DNA from: Propionivibrio sp.
GTDB taxonomy: Bacteria > Pseudomonadota > Gammaproteobacteria > Burkholderiales > Rhodocyclaceae
Direction: 5' to 3'
Length of the DNA: 13,517 nt
Assembly: GCA_003249625.1 (NCBI GenBank)
Contig: QKII01000377.1
Span: 1-13,517 of the forward strand
The notes beneath the pieces were generated by a model that saw nothing but the letters and a program-made list of their open reading frames with translations, ran no database searches and was not told the DNA's origin. Both the position numbers and the translations under genes were made by a program. Positions 1 to 7,500 of this stretch are shown one piece after another; position 1 is the stretch's first letter, and each line of letters starts with the position of its first letter.

Positions 1-41
1 CCCCCCACTTTTTTCGCTTCGACCCATCAAGTCCGGCAGGC

Positions 42-50
42 TGCTAAAAT
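42..50 (+). promoter_or_regulatory. possible extended -10 promoter of tyrS
   Basis: TGCTAAAAT fits an extended -10 element (TG, one base, then TAAAAT, five of six matches to TATAAT). It lies 63 bases before the tyrS ATG, which would give a leader of roughly 57 bases. No convincing -35 hexamer is seen at the right spacing, so the call rests on the -10 alone. The leader also contains a short inverted repeat, CGGCAA at 74-79 and TTGCCG at 85-90 with a five-base loop. The left window edge cuts off what lies upstream. Confidence 0.35.
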
Positions 51-113
51 TTCGCGCTTCGTTAATCAGCAAACGGCAAGGAATTTGCCGCCCCTCGTGT
101 GGAGATTTTTCCG

Positions 114-1388
114 ATGTACCAGTCCGCCCTGCTCCAGGATTTGCACGCCCGTGGCCTGATTGCCCAGGTCACCGATGCCGCTGCGCTTGATGAATTGCTG
201 GCCAAGGAGTCGGTGACGCTGTATTGCGGCTTCGACCCGACCGCCGACAGCCTGCATCTGGGACATCTGGTGCCGGTGCTGCTGCTCAGGCGCTTCCAGC
301 TGGCGGGACACAAGCCGATCGCACTGGTCGGTGGTGCGACCGGGATGATCGGCGACCCGAGCTTCAAGGCGACGGAACGGAAGCTGAATACGCCTGACGT
401 CATTGCAGGGTGGGTCGGGAAGATCCGCGGGCAGGTCGAACCCTTCCTTGCGTTCGAGGGTGATAACGCCGCGATCATGGCCAACAACTACGACTGGTTC
501 GGCTCGATGAACTGTCTGGAGTTCATGCGCGACATCGGCAAGCACTTCTCGGTCAACGCGATGATCAAGAAGGAGTCCGTGCAGCAACGTTTGCAGCGTG
601 AAGATCAAGGGATCTCCTACACCGAGTTTTCCTACAGCCTGCTGCAAGGCTATGACTTCGCCGAACTCAACCGACGCCACGGCTGCATCCTGCAGATCGG
701 CGGTTCCGACCAGTGGGGCAATATCGTGGCCGGCACGGACCTGACGCGCCGCCTTAACCAGAACCACGTCTTCGGCCTGACCCTGCCGCTGGTCACCAAG
801 GCCGACGGCACCAAGTTCGGCAAGACCGAGTCAGGCGCCATCTGGCTCGACGCGAAGAAAACCTCGCCGTACGCCTTCTACCAGTTCTGGCTGAACACGG
901 CGGACGCCGACGTCTACAAGTTCCTGCGCTACTTCACCTTCCTTTCCGTAGCCGAACTTGATGCGATCGAAGCAGCCGACAAGGCCAGCGGTCAGAAGCC
1001 TGAAGCGCAGCGCATCCTTGCCGAGCAGGCGACTGAACTCGTCCATGGCAAGGCCGCGCTGGAAGCCGCGCAGCGCATCAGTCACAGCCTCTTCTCCGGC
1101 AGTCTGGACGCGCTGACCGAATCGGACTTCGAGCAACTGGCGCAGGATGGGGTGCCAGGCGTTGCGCTGGAGAAATCGACCACCGGGCTGATCGACGTAC
1201 TGGTCTCAGCGGGCCTCGCCAAGTCGAAGAGCGAGGCACGCGGTTTCCTGCAGAGCGGCAGCGTGGCGGTCAACGGGCAGAAGGCTGACGCGCTCGACTT
1301 CCAGATTGGCGATGCGGAGCGCCGCTTCGGCCGTTTCACCTTGCTCCGGCGTGGCAAGAAAAACTATGCGATGGTTCGTTGGATCTGA
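114..1388 (+). CDS. tyrS: Tyrosyl-tRNA synthetase
   Basis: Cytoplasmic class I aminoacyl-tRNA synthetase that activates tyrosine with ATP and charges tRNA-Tyr. The 424-residue product matches E. coli-type TyrS along its whole length. It has the tyrosine-binding start [16 protein letters not shown] with the HIGH-type motif HLGH at residues 48-51, the [11 protein letters not shown] stretch, the [10 protein letters not shown] segment, and the KMSKS-equivalent loop KFGKT at 234-238. A C-terminal S4 RNA-binding domain runs from about residue 358 to the end ([18 protein letters not shown]). I chose ATG 114 because GGAG at 101-104 sits nine bases upstream. A GTG at 99 in the same frame would add five residues but lacks a ribosome site. 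No terminator directly follows the stop, and a new promoter begins ten bases later. Nothing in the protein looks unusual. Confidence 0.97.
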   Translation: MYQSALLQDLHARGLIAQVTDAAALDELLAKESVTLYCGFDPTADSLHLGHLVPVLLLRRFQLAGHKPIALVGGATGMIGDPSFKATERKLNTPDVIAGWVGKIRGQVEPFLAFEGDNAAIMANNYDWFGSMNCLEFMRDIGKHFSVNAMIKKESVQQRLQREDQGISYTEFSYSLLQGYDFAELNRRHGCILQIGGSDQWGNIVAGTDLTRRLNQNHVFGLTLPLVTKADGTKFGKTESGAIWLDAKKTSPYAFYQFWLNTADADVYKFLRYFTFLSVAELDAIEAADKASGQKPEAQRILAEQATELVHGKAALEAAQRISHSLFSGSLDALTESDFEQLAQDGVPGVALEKSTTGLIDVLVSAGLAKSKSEARGFLQSGSVAVNGQKADALDFQIGDAERRFGRFTLLRRGKKNYAMVRWI

Positions 1389-1397
1389 TCCTTTCCG

Positions 1398-1426
1398 TTG
1401 ACACATCTGCTCTCCGACACGATCAT
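1398..1426 (+). promoter_or_regulatory. sigma70-type promoter for the aminotransferase leader
   Basis: A perfect -35 hexamer TTGACA (1398-1403) is followed by a 17-base spacer and the -10 hexamer GATCAT (1421-1426, four of six matches). Start of transcription is expected near 1433, which is the A of an ATG codon. Spacing and -35 are ideal; the -10 is moderate. It lies just after tyrS, so the downstream leader and aminotransferase probably have their own transcript. Inference from sequence only. Confidence 0.55.
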
Positions 1427-1432
1427 TTGGCC

Positions 1433-1522
1433 ATGAACCGCCTTCCTCTCGCTTCCCGACGCACGCTTGCCGCTCGACGCCGCAACGGCGCGTCGTGGCA
1501 CGTCGGGAGGGAGTCCTCATAG
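1433..1522 (+). CDS. Possible arginine-rich leader peptide (29 codons)
   Basis: A short open frame, ATG 1433 to TAG 1520-1522, encodes 29 residues beginning MNRLPLASRRTLAARRRNG. Seven are arginine, with a pair at residues 9-10 (CGA CGC, 1457-1462) and a triplet at 15-17 (CGA CGC CGC, 1475-1483). The ATG coincides with the predicted +1 of the promoter at 1398-1426 and there is no ribosome site, so it would be read from a leaderless transcript. It ends 31 bases before a perfect intrinsic terminator, and the next gene is an ArgD-like enzyme. This is the form of an attenuation leader peptide. Caution: spurious frames in GC-rich DNA are often arginine-rich, so composition alone proves little. The position, not the arginine count, is the stronger evidence. 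Confidence 0.4.
   Translation: MNRLPLASRRTLAARRRNGASWHVGRESS
1448..1513 (+). promoter_or_regulatory. GC-rich leader hairpin, possible attenuator pause/anti-terminator element
   Basis: The RNA from here can fold into a long hairpin. The outer stem pairs 1452-1461 with 1501-1510 (ten pairs including one G-U), extended by CTC 1448-1450 with GAG 1511-1513. The inner stems are TGCC 1468-1471 with GGCA 1497-1500, and CGACGC 1475-1480 with GCGTCG 1490-1495. It overlaps the arginine-rich frame, whose Arg15-17 codons form the inner left arm. The right side, 1492-1499, can instead pair with 1560-1567 of the downstream terminator (eight pairs, one G-U). The two folds are therefore mutually exclusive, as expected of an attenuator. 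A standalone small RNA of about 155 bases is the alternative reading. Confidence 0.4.
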
Positions 1523-1553
1523 CGTCAGACTGACTTTTCAGCATTCCTTTTCC

Positions 1554-1590
1554 AAACAGGCCACGGCTTATCCCGTGGCCTGTTTTTTTT
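1554..1590 (+). terminator. Perfect intrinsic terminator before the aminotransferase gene
   Basis: A 13-bp perfect stem (1554-1566 with 1573-1585, AAACAGGCCACGG on the left) has a six-base loop CTTATC and ends in a run of eight T (1583-1590). It sits 27 bases upstream of the next start codon, inside the expected 5' leader of that gene rather than right after tyrS. It could simply end transcripts arriving from tyrS, or act as a regulated terminator (attenuator) for the aminotransferase. As an RNA structure it is among the strongest signals in the window. Confidence 0.9.
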
Positions 1591-1617
1591 GTCGTCAATC
1601 AAACCGAGGAGAGTAAT

Positions 1618-2799
1618 GTGAATACCTTCGCCCCGAACCGGCTCATCGACAGCCTGATGCCCATTGCCTCGCGCCCGGACGTGGTCTTCGAGCGCGGTGA
1701 GGGGGCTTACCTTTTCGACGGCGCTGGGCGACGTTACCTGGACTGGGTGCAGGGATGGGCGGTCAATTGCTTGGGGCATGCGCCGAAGGTAGTGGTAGAT
1801 GCGCTCGTACGACAGGCTGCGAAGCTAATCAATCCGAGCCCCGCCTTCTACAACCGTCCGGCAATGGAATTGGCTGCGCTGCTGACCGAACGCAGCTGTT
1901 TCGACCATGTCTTCTTCGTTAGTTCTGGAGCGGAAGCCAACGAGGGCGCGATCAAGCTCGCGCGCAAATGGGGGCAACTGCAGAAGGGGGGCGCGCACGA
2001 GATTGTCACCTTTGCCAATGCGTTCCATGGGCGCACGCTGGCCACGATGTCGGCGAGCGGCAAGGTCGGCTGGGATACGTTGTTCGCGCCGCAGGTGCCT
2101 GGCTTTCCGAAAGCGATCCTGAACGATCTCGCTTCGGTCGAACGTCTGATCGGGCCGCAGACGGTCGCTGTCATGCTCGAGCCGGTGCAGGGAGAGGCCG
2201 GTGTAATTCCCGCCTCCAACGACTTCATGCAGGCGTTACGCCGGCTGTGCGATCAGGAAAAGCTGCTGCTTATCGTCGACGAGGTGCAGACCGGTTGTGG
2301 TCGCACCGGGACACTGTTCGCCTATGAGCAGTACGACGTCGAGCCAGACATCATGACCTTGGGTAAGGGGATCGGCGGTGGCGTGCCGCTCGCCGCGTTG
2401 CTGGCGAAGAAATCGTGCTCGTGCTTTGCGCCGGGGGACCAAGGCGGGACTTACTGCGGCAACGCTGCTGGTCTGGCCGTACTCGAAACACTGGTTGCCG
2501 GCGCCTTTTTATCCAGAGTGCAGGATATCGGCAAGCAGTTTGCCGACGGCCTGCGTCAACTATCAGACGAATTAGGATTGGGTGAAGTACGCGGGTGCGG
2601 GATGCTGCTGGCACTGGAATTGGGGGGCAACTTCGCTCCGGAAGTGGTTGCTCGTGCACGGGACATCGGGTTGCTGATCAACGCTCCCCGCCAGCACTGC
2701 CTGCGCTTTATGCCCGCGCTTGGCACGACAACCGACGAACTTCAGGAGGGGCTGGCCCTCCTGCGTCAGGTACTCGCTGCTGGCTTGCCGATGGCTTAG
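1618..2799 (+). CDS. argD: Acetylornithine aminotransferase-like class III PLP enzyme
   Basis: PLP-dependent class III aminotransferase of 393 residues, the normal ArgD length. The family moves an amino group between N-acetylornithine and 2-oxoglutarate in arginine synthesis, and some members also use succinyl-diaminopimelate. Visible landmarks are the phosphate-binding SSGAEANEGA at about 102-111, the PLP-stacking FHGRTLATMS at 136-145, DEVQTGCGRTG at 221-231 with the PLP-nitrogen aspartate, and the Schiff-base lysine K250 in TLGKGIGGG. Translation starts at GTG 1618: GAGGAG at 1606-1611 lies six bases upstream, and the ATG at 1616 runs straight into TGA. The gene has its own leader with a promoter, an arginine-rich short frame and a terminator, which suggests attenuation. 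Its 3' end overlaps the opposing ydfG by four bases. Exact substrate is inferred; GabT- or ornithine-aminotransferase-like activity is less likely. Confidence 0.85.
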   Translation: MNTFAPNRLIDSLMPIASRPDVVFERGEGAYLFDGAGRRYLDWVQGWAVNCLGHAPKVVVDALVRQAAKLINPSPAFYNRPAMELAALLTERSCFDHVFFVSSGAEANEGAIKLARKWGQLQKGGAHEIVTFANAFHGRTLATMSASGKVGWDTLFAPQVPGFPKAILNDLASVERLIGPQTVAVMLEPVQGEAGVIPASNDFMQALRRLCDQEKLLLIVDEVQTGCGRTGTLFAYEQYDVEPDIMTLGKGIGGGVPLAALLAKKSCSCFAPGDQGGTYCGNAAGLAVLETLVAGAFLSRVQDIGKQFADGLRQLSDELGLGEVRGCGMLLALELGGNFAPEVVARARDIGLLINAPRQHCLRFMPALGTTTDELQEGLALLRQVLAAGLPMA

Positions 2800-3551
2800 A
2801 CGCGCGGCCGTCGCTTGACCGCGTAGCCGGCGTAGCCTTGGCAGGTCGGCATCATCTCTATCTGCACAATGTTGATATGTGCCGGCTGCGTGGCAATCCA
2901 GTAAGCCGTTTCGGCGATGTTTTCCGCCGTCAGCGGTTCGGTACCCTCGTAGACCTTCGCTGCGGCGTCGCTGTTGCCGCGATAGCGGACCAGCGAGAAC
3001 TCACTGCCGTTGCACAGCCCGGGGGCGATGTTGCTGGCGCGTACTCCCGTGCCGACGAGGTCGGCGCGCAGGTTGCGCGTGAATTGCTCGACAAAGGCCT
3101 TGGTGGCGCCATAGACGTTGCCGCCCGGATAGGCGGTGTTTCCAGCCACCGAACCGATGTTGATGATCAAGCCGGCATCGCGCGCGACCATGTCGGGCAG
3201 GATGGCGTGGGTGACGGTGACGAGGCCCTTGGCGTTGGTGTCGATCATCGTCGTCCACTCGTCGAGCGAACATTGTTGTGCCGGCTCTGTCCCGAGGGCC
3301 AGACCGGCGTTGTTGACCAGCACGTCGATCGGTGTCCATTCGATCGGCAGTTGAGTCAACGCCTGGGTGACCGATGCGCGGTCGGTGACGTCCATCGACA
3401 CAGGCAGCAGGTTGGCGCCGAGTTCCTGGCGCAGCGCTTCGAGCCGCTCTGTGCGGCGTGCCGCGGCGATGACGCGGTGGCCGTTGGCGACGAACTTGCG
3501 CGCCATGGCCTCGCCAAAACCGGAACTGGCACCGGTGATCAGTACGTTCAT
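2796..3551 (-). CDS. ydfG: YdfG-type short-chain dehydrogenase (3-hydroxy acid / L-allo-threonine dehydrogenase)
   Basis: Classical SDR of 251 residues, close to E. coli YdfG over its full length. YdfG is an NADP-dependent enzyme oxidising L-allo-threonine, serine and 3-hydroxy acids, and also reduces malonic semialdehyde. The sequence shows the Rossmann motif TGASSGFG at 6-13, an AARR stretch at 30-33 consistent with NADP preference, NNAG at 80-83, Ser134, and the YGATK catalytic motif with Tyr147 and Lys151. The YdfG-like tail region IEMMPTCQGYAGYAV is also present. ATG 3549-3551 is supported by AAGGAGA six bases upstream (plus-strand 3558-3564). It lies 52 bases after the response regulator on the same strand with no terminator visible, so it is probably the last gene of that operon. 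Its stop overlaps the convergent argD-like gene by four bases. Confidence 0.92.
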   Translation of the reverse strand: MNVLITGASSGFGEAMARKFVANGHRVIAAARRTERLEALRQELGANLLPVSMDVTDRASVTQALTQLPIEWTPIDVLVNNAGLALGTEPAQQCSLDEWTTMIDTNAKGLVTVTHAILPDMVARDAGLIINIGSVAGNTAYPGGNVYGATKAFVEQFTRNLRADLVGTGVRASNIAPGLCNGSEFSLVRYRGNSDAAAKVYEGTEPLTAENIAETAYWIATQPAHINIVQIEMMPTCQGYAGYAVKRRPRV

Positions 3552-3603
3552 TTCATTTCTCCTTTTCGTTGATCGATCGGTAAGGCAAGAGTGGCTCCGC
3601 GGT

Positions 3604-4536
3604 TCAGACTCCGCGCATCTTGCTCATCGCCAGGTTGGCGGCGGCGGTGCGGGTCTCCACTCCGAGTTTCTCGAAAACGTGTTCAAGGTGCTTGTTGACC
3701 GTGCGCGGGCTGCTGCCGAGGATGTCGCCAATGTCCTTGTTGGTCTTGCCGAGGGTGACCCAGTAGAGCACCTCGGCTTCGCGTTGGGTCAGACGGAATG
3801 CGGCGATGAGCGACTCGATCGCCGATGCGTCGTTTTCCTCGCGCAGCACGACCAGCCATTCTTCCTCGCCGGTCTGGTCATGGAACGAAGCGAGCAGGCG
3901 GCGGTTGCCGTCGGCCACCAACAGCGCGTTCGGTTCGCGCCTGTCATGTCGGGCGATGATCGCCTGTTCGATCCATTCGAGCAGGCGCGGCGGTGTTTCT
4001 TTCTCCCCGTAGGCGAAATAGTCGTTGAGCAGCTTGCGCGCCAATACCGTTTGCCACACCAGCTTGCCGTCGGACGCGCGGACGGCGACGGTAGCCTGGC
4101 CGAAGGCATCCAGCGCTGTGCGCGCCTGACGCATCTGGCGGGCATTCTGTACATGTGCGGCGATACGGGCGAGAACTTCGGCGGGCCGGATTGGTTTGGT
4201 AACGTAGTCGGCGCCGCCGGCGGCGAATGCCGCGACAACGTGTTCGGTCTCGGTCAGGCCAGTCATGAAAACGATCGGGATGTGGTGCGTGGTGAAGTCG
4301 GCTTTCAGCCGGCGGGCGACCTCGAAGCCGTCCATCCCCGGCATCATCGCGTCGAGCAGGATTACATCGGGCAGACTCTGGCGTGCGCGCTGAAGCGCAG
4401 ATTCGCCGTTGGTCGCGACGAGCACCGTGTAGCCGGTTTCGTCGAGTGCGTCGTGCAGAAGCGAGAGGTTCTCGGGGATGTCGTCCACGATCAGGACGAT
4501 GTCGGAAATGTCTCGTTCGGGCAGGTCAGGAGGCAT
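3604..4536 (-). CDS. Response regulator: REC, PAS-like middle domain, LuxR-type DNA binding
   Basis: 310-residue DNA-binding response regulator. Residues 12-130 form a receiver domain with the acidic pair D18/D19, phospho-acceptor D62 in LLDAMMPGMDG and conserved K114. Residues 140-245 look like a PAS-type sensor module (AFGQATVAVRASDGKLVWQT), unusual in the plain NarL/FixJ class, which goes straight from REC to HTH. Residues 249-296 are a LuxR helix-turn-helix (LTQREAEVLYWVTLGKTNKDI). The start codon overlaps the last 11 bases of the transporter-kinase gene, implying translational coupling and a cognate pair. A weak AAAGG site lies about six bases upstream. Expected role: cytoplasmic transcription factor phosphorylated through the fused kinase. 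Target genes are unknown; candidates are the operon itself and nucleobase or nitrogen metabolism genes. Confidence 0.9.
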   Translation of the reverse strand: MPPDLPERDISDIVLIVDDIPENLSLLHDALDETGYTVLVATNGESALQRARQSLPDVILLDAMMPGMDGFEVARRLKADFTTHHIPIVFMTGLTETEHVVAAFAAGGADYVTKPIRPAEVLARIAAHVQNARQMRQARTALDAFGQATVAVRASDGKLVWQTVLARKLLNDYFAYGEKETPPRLLEWIEQAIIARHDRREPNALLVADGNRRLLASFHDQTGEEEWLVVLREENDASAIESLIAAFRLTQREAEVLYWVTLGKTNKDIGDILGSSPRTVNKHLEHVFEKLGVETRTAAANLAMSKMRGV

Positions 4537-7500
4537 CGCGGGCCTTTCTCAGTATCTCCTTCATGGCGTCGAACTGGAACTGCCGCGCCAGGTTGCGCAG
4601 GATGATAACGAACTCGCCGCTAGCCGGCGAGGTGCGTTCGATCTCGCCGAGCTTGTTGAGGATGCCCCGTACGTACCCGAGGTCGATCAGTTCGTCGAGC
4701 GCCTGAAGTTCTTCCTTGCCGGGTGGAATCACTGCGGCGGGCGTTGCGGGCGCGGGCCTTTCAGGGGCGCGGTCGGCATGCACCCAGGTCAGGTTCAGCT
4801 TGTGGCCGATCCAGTCGAGCAGTTCGTCTACGCGTAGCGGCTTGACGATGAAATCCTCGTCGGCGATGCCCACGTCGTTTTCCTGTCCTTTCTCGAAGGC
4901 GTTGGCCGAAATAATGGCGATCTGCGCATCTGTCAGTTCCTGTTCGCGCAGTTGCCGGATCGTTTCCCAGCCGTCCATGCCGGGCATGGCGAGATCCATG
5001 AAGATCAGGTGCGGGGCAAAGGTCGGGACGATCTGCAGGCATTCCTCGCCGCTGGCCGCCTGTTCGACCTGGAAGCCGAGGGGGTCGAGGACGCTCTGCA
5101 GCATGTCGCGATCGTCCTTCTCGTTGTCGACAACCAGAACGCGGCGGCGGATGCCGACGTAGCCGATGCGTGCCGCACGTGGCAGTTCGCGCTCGGCCTG
5201 AACGGCATGCACCTGGGGCAGGAACAGGCGCATGCGGAAAACGCTGCCCTCGCCGGAGGTGCTGCTGACCGTCATCTCGCCGCCCATCAGCGTGGTCAGC
5301 ATGCGTGCCACCGTTAGCCCGACGCCGCTGCCACTGGCCTGTGCCGTGCGTCCACGCACGAACGGCTCGAAGATGCGCTCGCGCTCGTCCTCGGGAATGC
5401 CCGGTCCGGTGTCGCGAACCTCGAAGCTGGCGACGTCGTGGCGGAATTCGACGTGGAAGGTCACCCGGCCGGAGACGGTGAACTTCACCGCATTGCCGAG
5501 CACGTTGATCAGAATCTGACGCAGGCGGCGCGGATCGGCGCGCACGACGGCGGGCATCTCGCCGACCGGGTCATAGTGGAAGCCGATCCCCTTGTTGCGT
5601 GCCTGCAACTCGAACATGCCGACGATCTGCTGCAGGAACTCGGGGAAGTCGAACGGCTTGGATTCCAGTGTCATCTTGCCGCTCTCGATGCGGGCGATGT
5701 CCAGCGTGCCTTCGATGACCGAGAGCAGGTGATCGCCGCTCTTGCGGATCACACTGACGGCCTGCCGCCGGTTGGGCGGGATCGCCTCATCGTGGTCGAG
5801 GATCTGGGCGTAGCCGAGGATGCTGTTCAACGGCGTGCGCAATTCGTGGCTGATCGCCGAGATGTAGCGGCTTTTGGCGAGATTGGCTTGGTCGGCGGCG
5901 AGCTTGGCTTTCTGCAATTGCTCGTCGGTGCGTTGGTGCGAGGCGATTTCCTGCATCAGCAGGTGCGTTTGGCGGTTCGATTCCTCCTGCGCGACCTGTC
6001 GGCTCTTGTGCGCCAGCACCATCCACCAGGCGCCGATGCCGGCGAAGAGCAGCAGTGCAGAGAAGGTCTTGATGAACACCTGTTGCAGGTGCGGTAGCAG
6101 CGTTGCCTGTGCCTCCCCCAGTGCCAGCACCTCGTGTGTATACAACAGACCAAGCAGTCCGGCGAGCAGCGGCACGAGGCCGGCCATAAGCAGCAGGTAG
6201 TGAACGAGGCCGGTGTCGAGGTAGGGGGTCACCGATGCCGGCAACAGACGTTCGAGCAGGTTCCGCCACTGGCCAGCGAGGTTGGAACCGGGTTTGCACA
6301 GGTCGTCGCAGCGCGCATCGAGCGAGCAGCACAACGAGCAGATCTGTCCGGAATAGGCCGGGCAGTGCGCGGTGTCCTCCGCCTCGTAGTCGCGTTCGCA
6401 AATGCAGCAGCGCTGTTTTCCGGCGGCGACCTGATCCTGCCGAACGAGGTAATAGCGGCCGTCGGTCCACCAGGCGAGCAGCGGCGAGGCGACGAAGGCG
6501 CTGAGTAGCGCGATGAAGCTGGCGTAGGGTTGCAGCGAGTCGCCGAGCAGGCCGGTAAACGCGGCAATCGAGAGTAGCGAGGCGATGCCCATCGCGCCGA
6601 CACCGACCGGATTGATGTCGTACAGGTGGCTGCGCTTGAACTCGATCCCGGGCGGTGAGAGACCGAGCGGCTTGTTGATGACCAGGTCGGCGACGACGGC
6701 GGCCATCCAGGATATGGCGATGTTCGAATACAAGCCGAGCACCTGACCGAGTGCCTGGAAGACGTCCAGTTCCATCAGCAGCAGGGCGATCAGCGTGTTG
6801 AAGACCACCCAGACGACGCGGCCGGGGTGGCTGTGCGTCAGTCGGGCGAAGAAGTTCGACCAGGCCAGCGAACCGGCGTAGGCGTTGGTGACGTTGATCT
6901 TCAGCTGCGATATGACGACGAAGAGAACGGTCGCACCGATCGCCAGCGTTGAATTGGAGAACACGTGCGAGAAGCCGATCAGGTACATCTGGTTGGGGTC
7001 GACCGCCTTTTCGACCGGCACCGAATTGCGTAGCGTGAGGTAAGCGAGCAGTGCACCGCCGAGCATCTTGGCGATGCCGGGGAGAATCCAGCCAGGGCCG
7101 CCGAGGAGAGTGGCCAGCCACCAGCGCCGGGCGTTTTCCGGGGTGCGCTCGGGCATGAAACGCAGGTAATCGGCCTGCTCGCCCATTTGCGTAACGAGAG
7201 CGATGCCGACCGTCAGCGCGGCACCGAACAGCGGCATGGAGAAGCTGCCGCCGTTGCCGTCGGCGCCGGCGTACCGAGCGAGTTCGCTCAGTACCTGCGG
7301 CTCTTCAGCGAGCAGAAAAGCGAACGGCAGAATCAGCAGGATCAGCCACAATGGTCGCGTCCATGCCTGCAATCGGCTGATCACGGTTACGCCGTGGGTG
7401 ACCAGCGGGATGACGACCAGCGCGCAGATCAGGTAGCCCCATGCCGGCGGAATGCCGAACCCGAGCTCCAGCGCATAGGCCATGATCGCCGCTTCCAAGG

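Noticed and set aside
74..90. Inverted repeat CGGCAA/TTGCCG before tyrS as an operator or T-box-like element
   Set aside because: Only six pairs, no T-box features and no terminator, so it is too weak to call.
99..113. GTG at 99 as tyrS start
   Set aside because: GGAG at 101-104 would lie inside the frame and is ideally placed for ATG 114. The family N-terminus also begins near the ATG.
1433..1590. 6S RNA or another known structured RNA in the tyrS-argD gap
   Set aside because: Length is similar, but the long interrupted duplex with central bubble and the 6S promoter-like sequence are not seen. The arrangement fits an attenuator or unknown small RNA better.
2595..3572. 325-codon plus-strand open frame across the argD end and ydfG
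   Set aside because: It runs antisense to ydfG, which has unmistakable SDR motifs. The translation has no recognisable domain and no ribosome site.
3367..4605. 412-codon plus-strand open frame antisense to the response regulator
   Set aside because: The opposite strand encodes a clear REC/LuxR protein; this frame is its complement shadow.
5787..7121. 444-codon open frame on the minus strand inside the transporter-kinase gene, in another frame
   Set aside because: Low-complexity Arg/Pro/Ala translation with no family features, fully inside a gene with clear domains. Long shadow frames are normal in GC-rich DNA.
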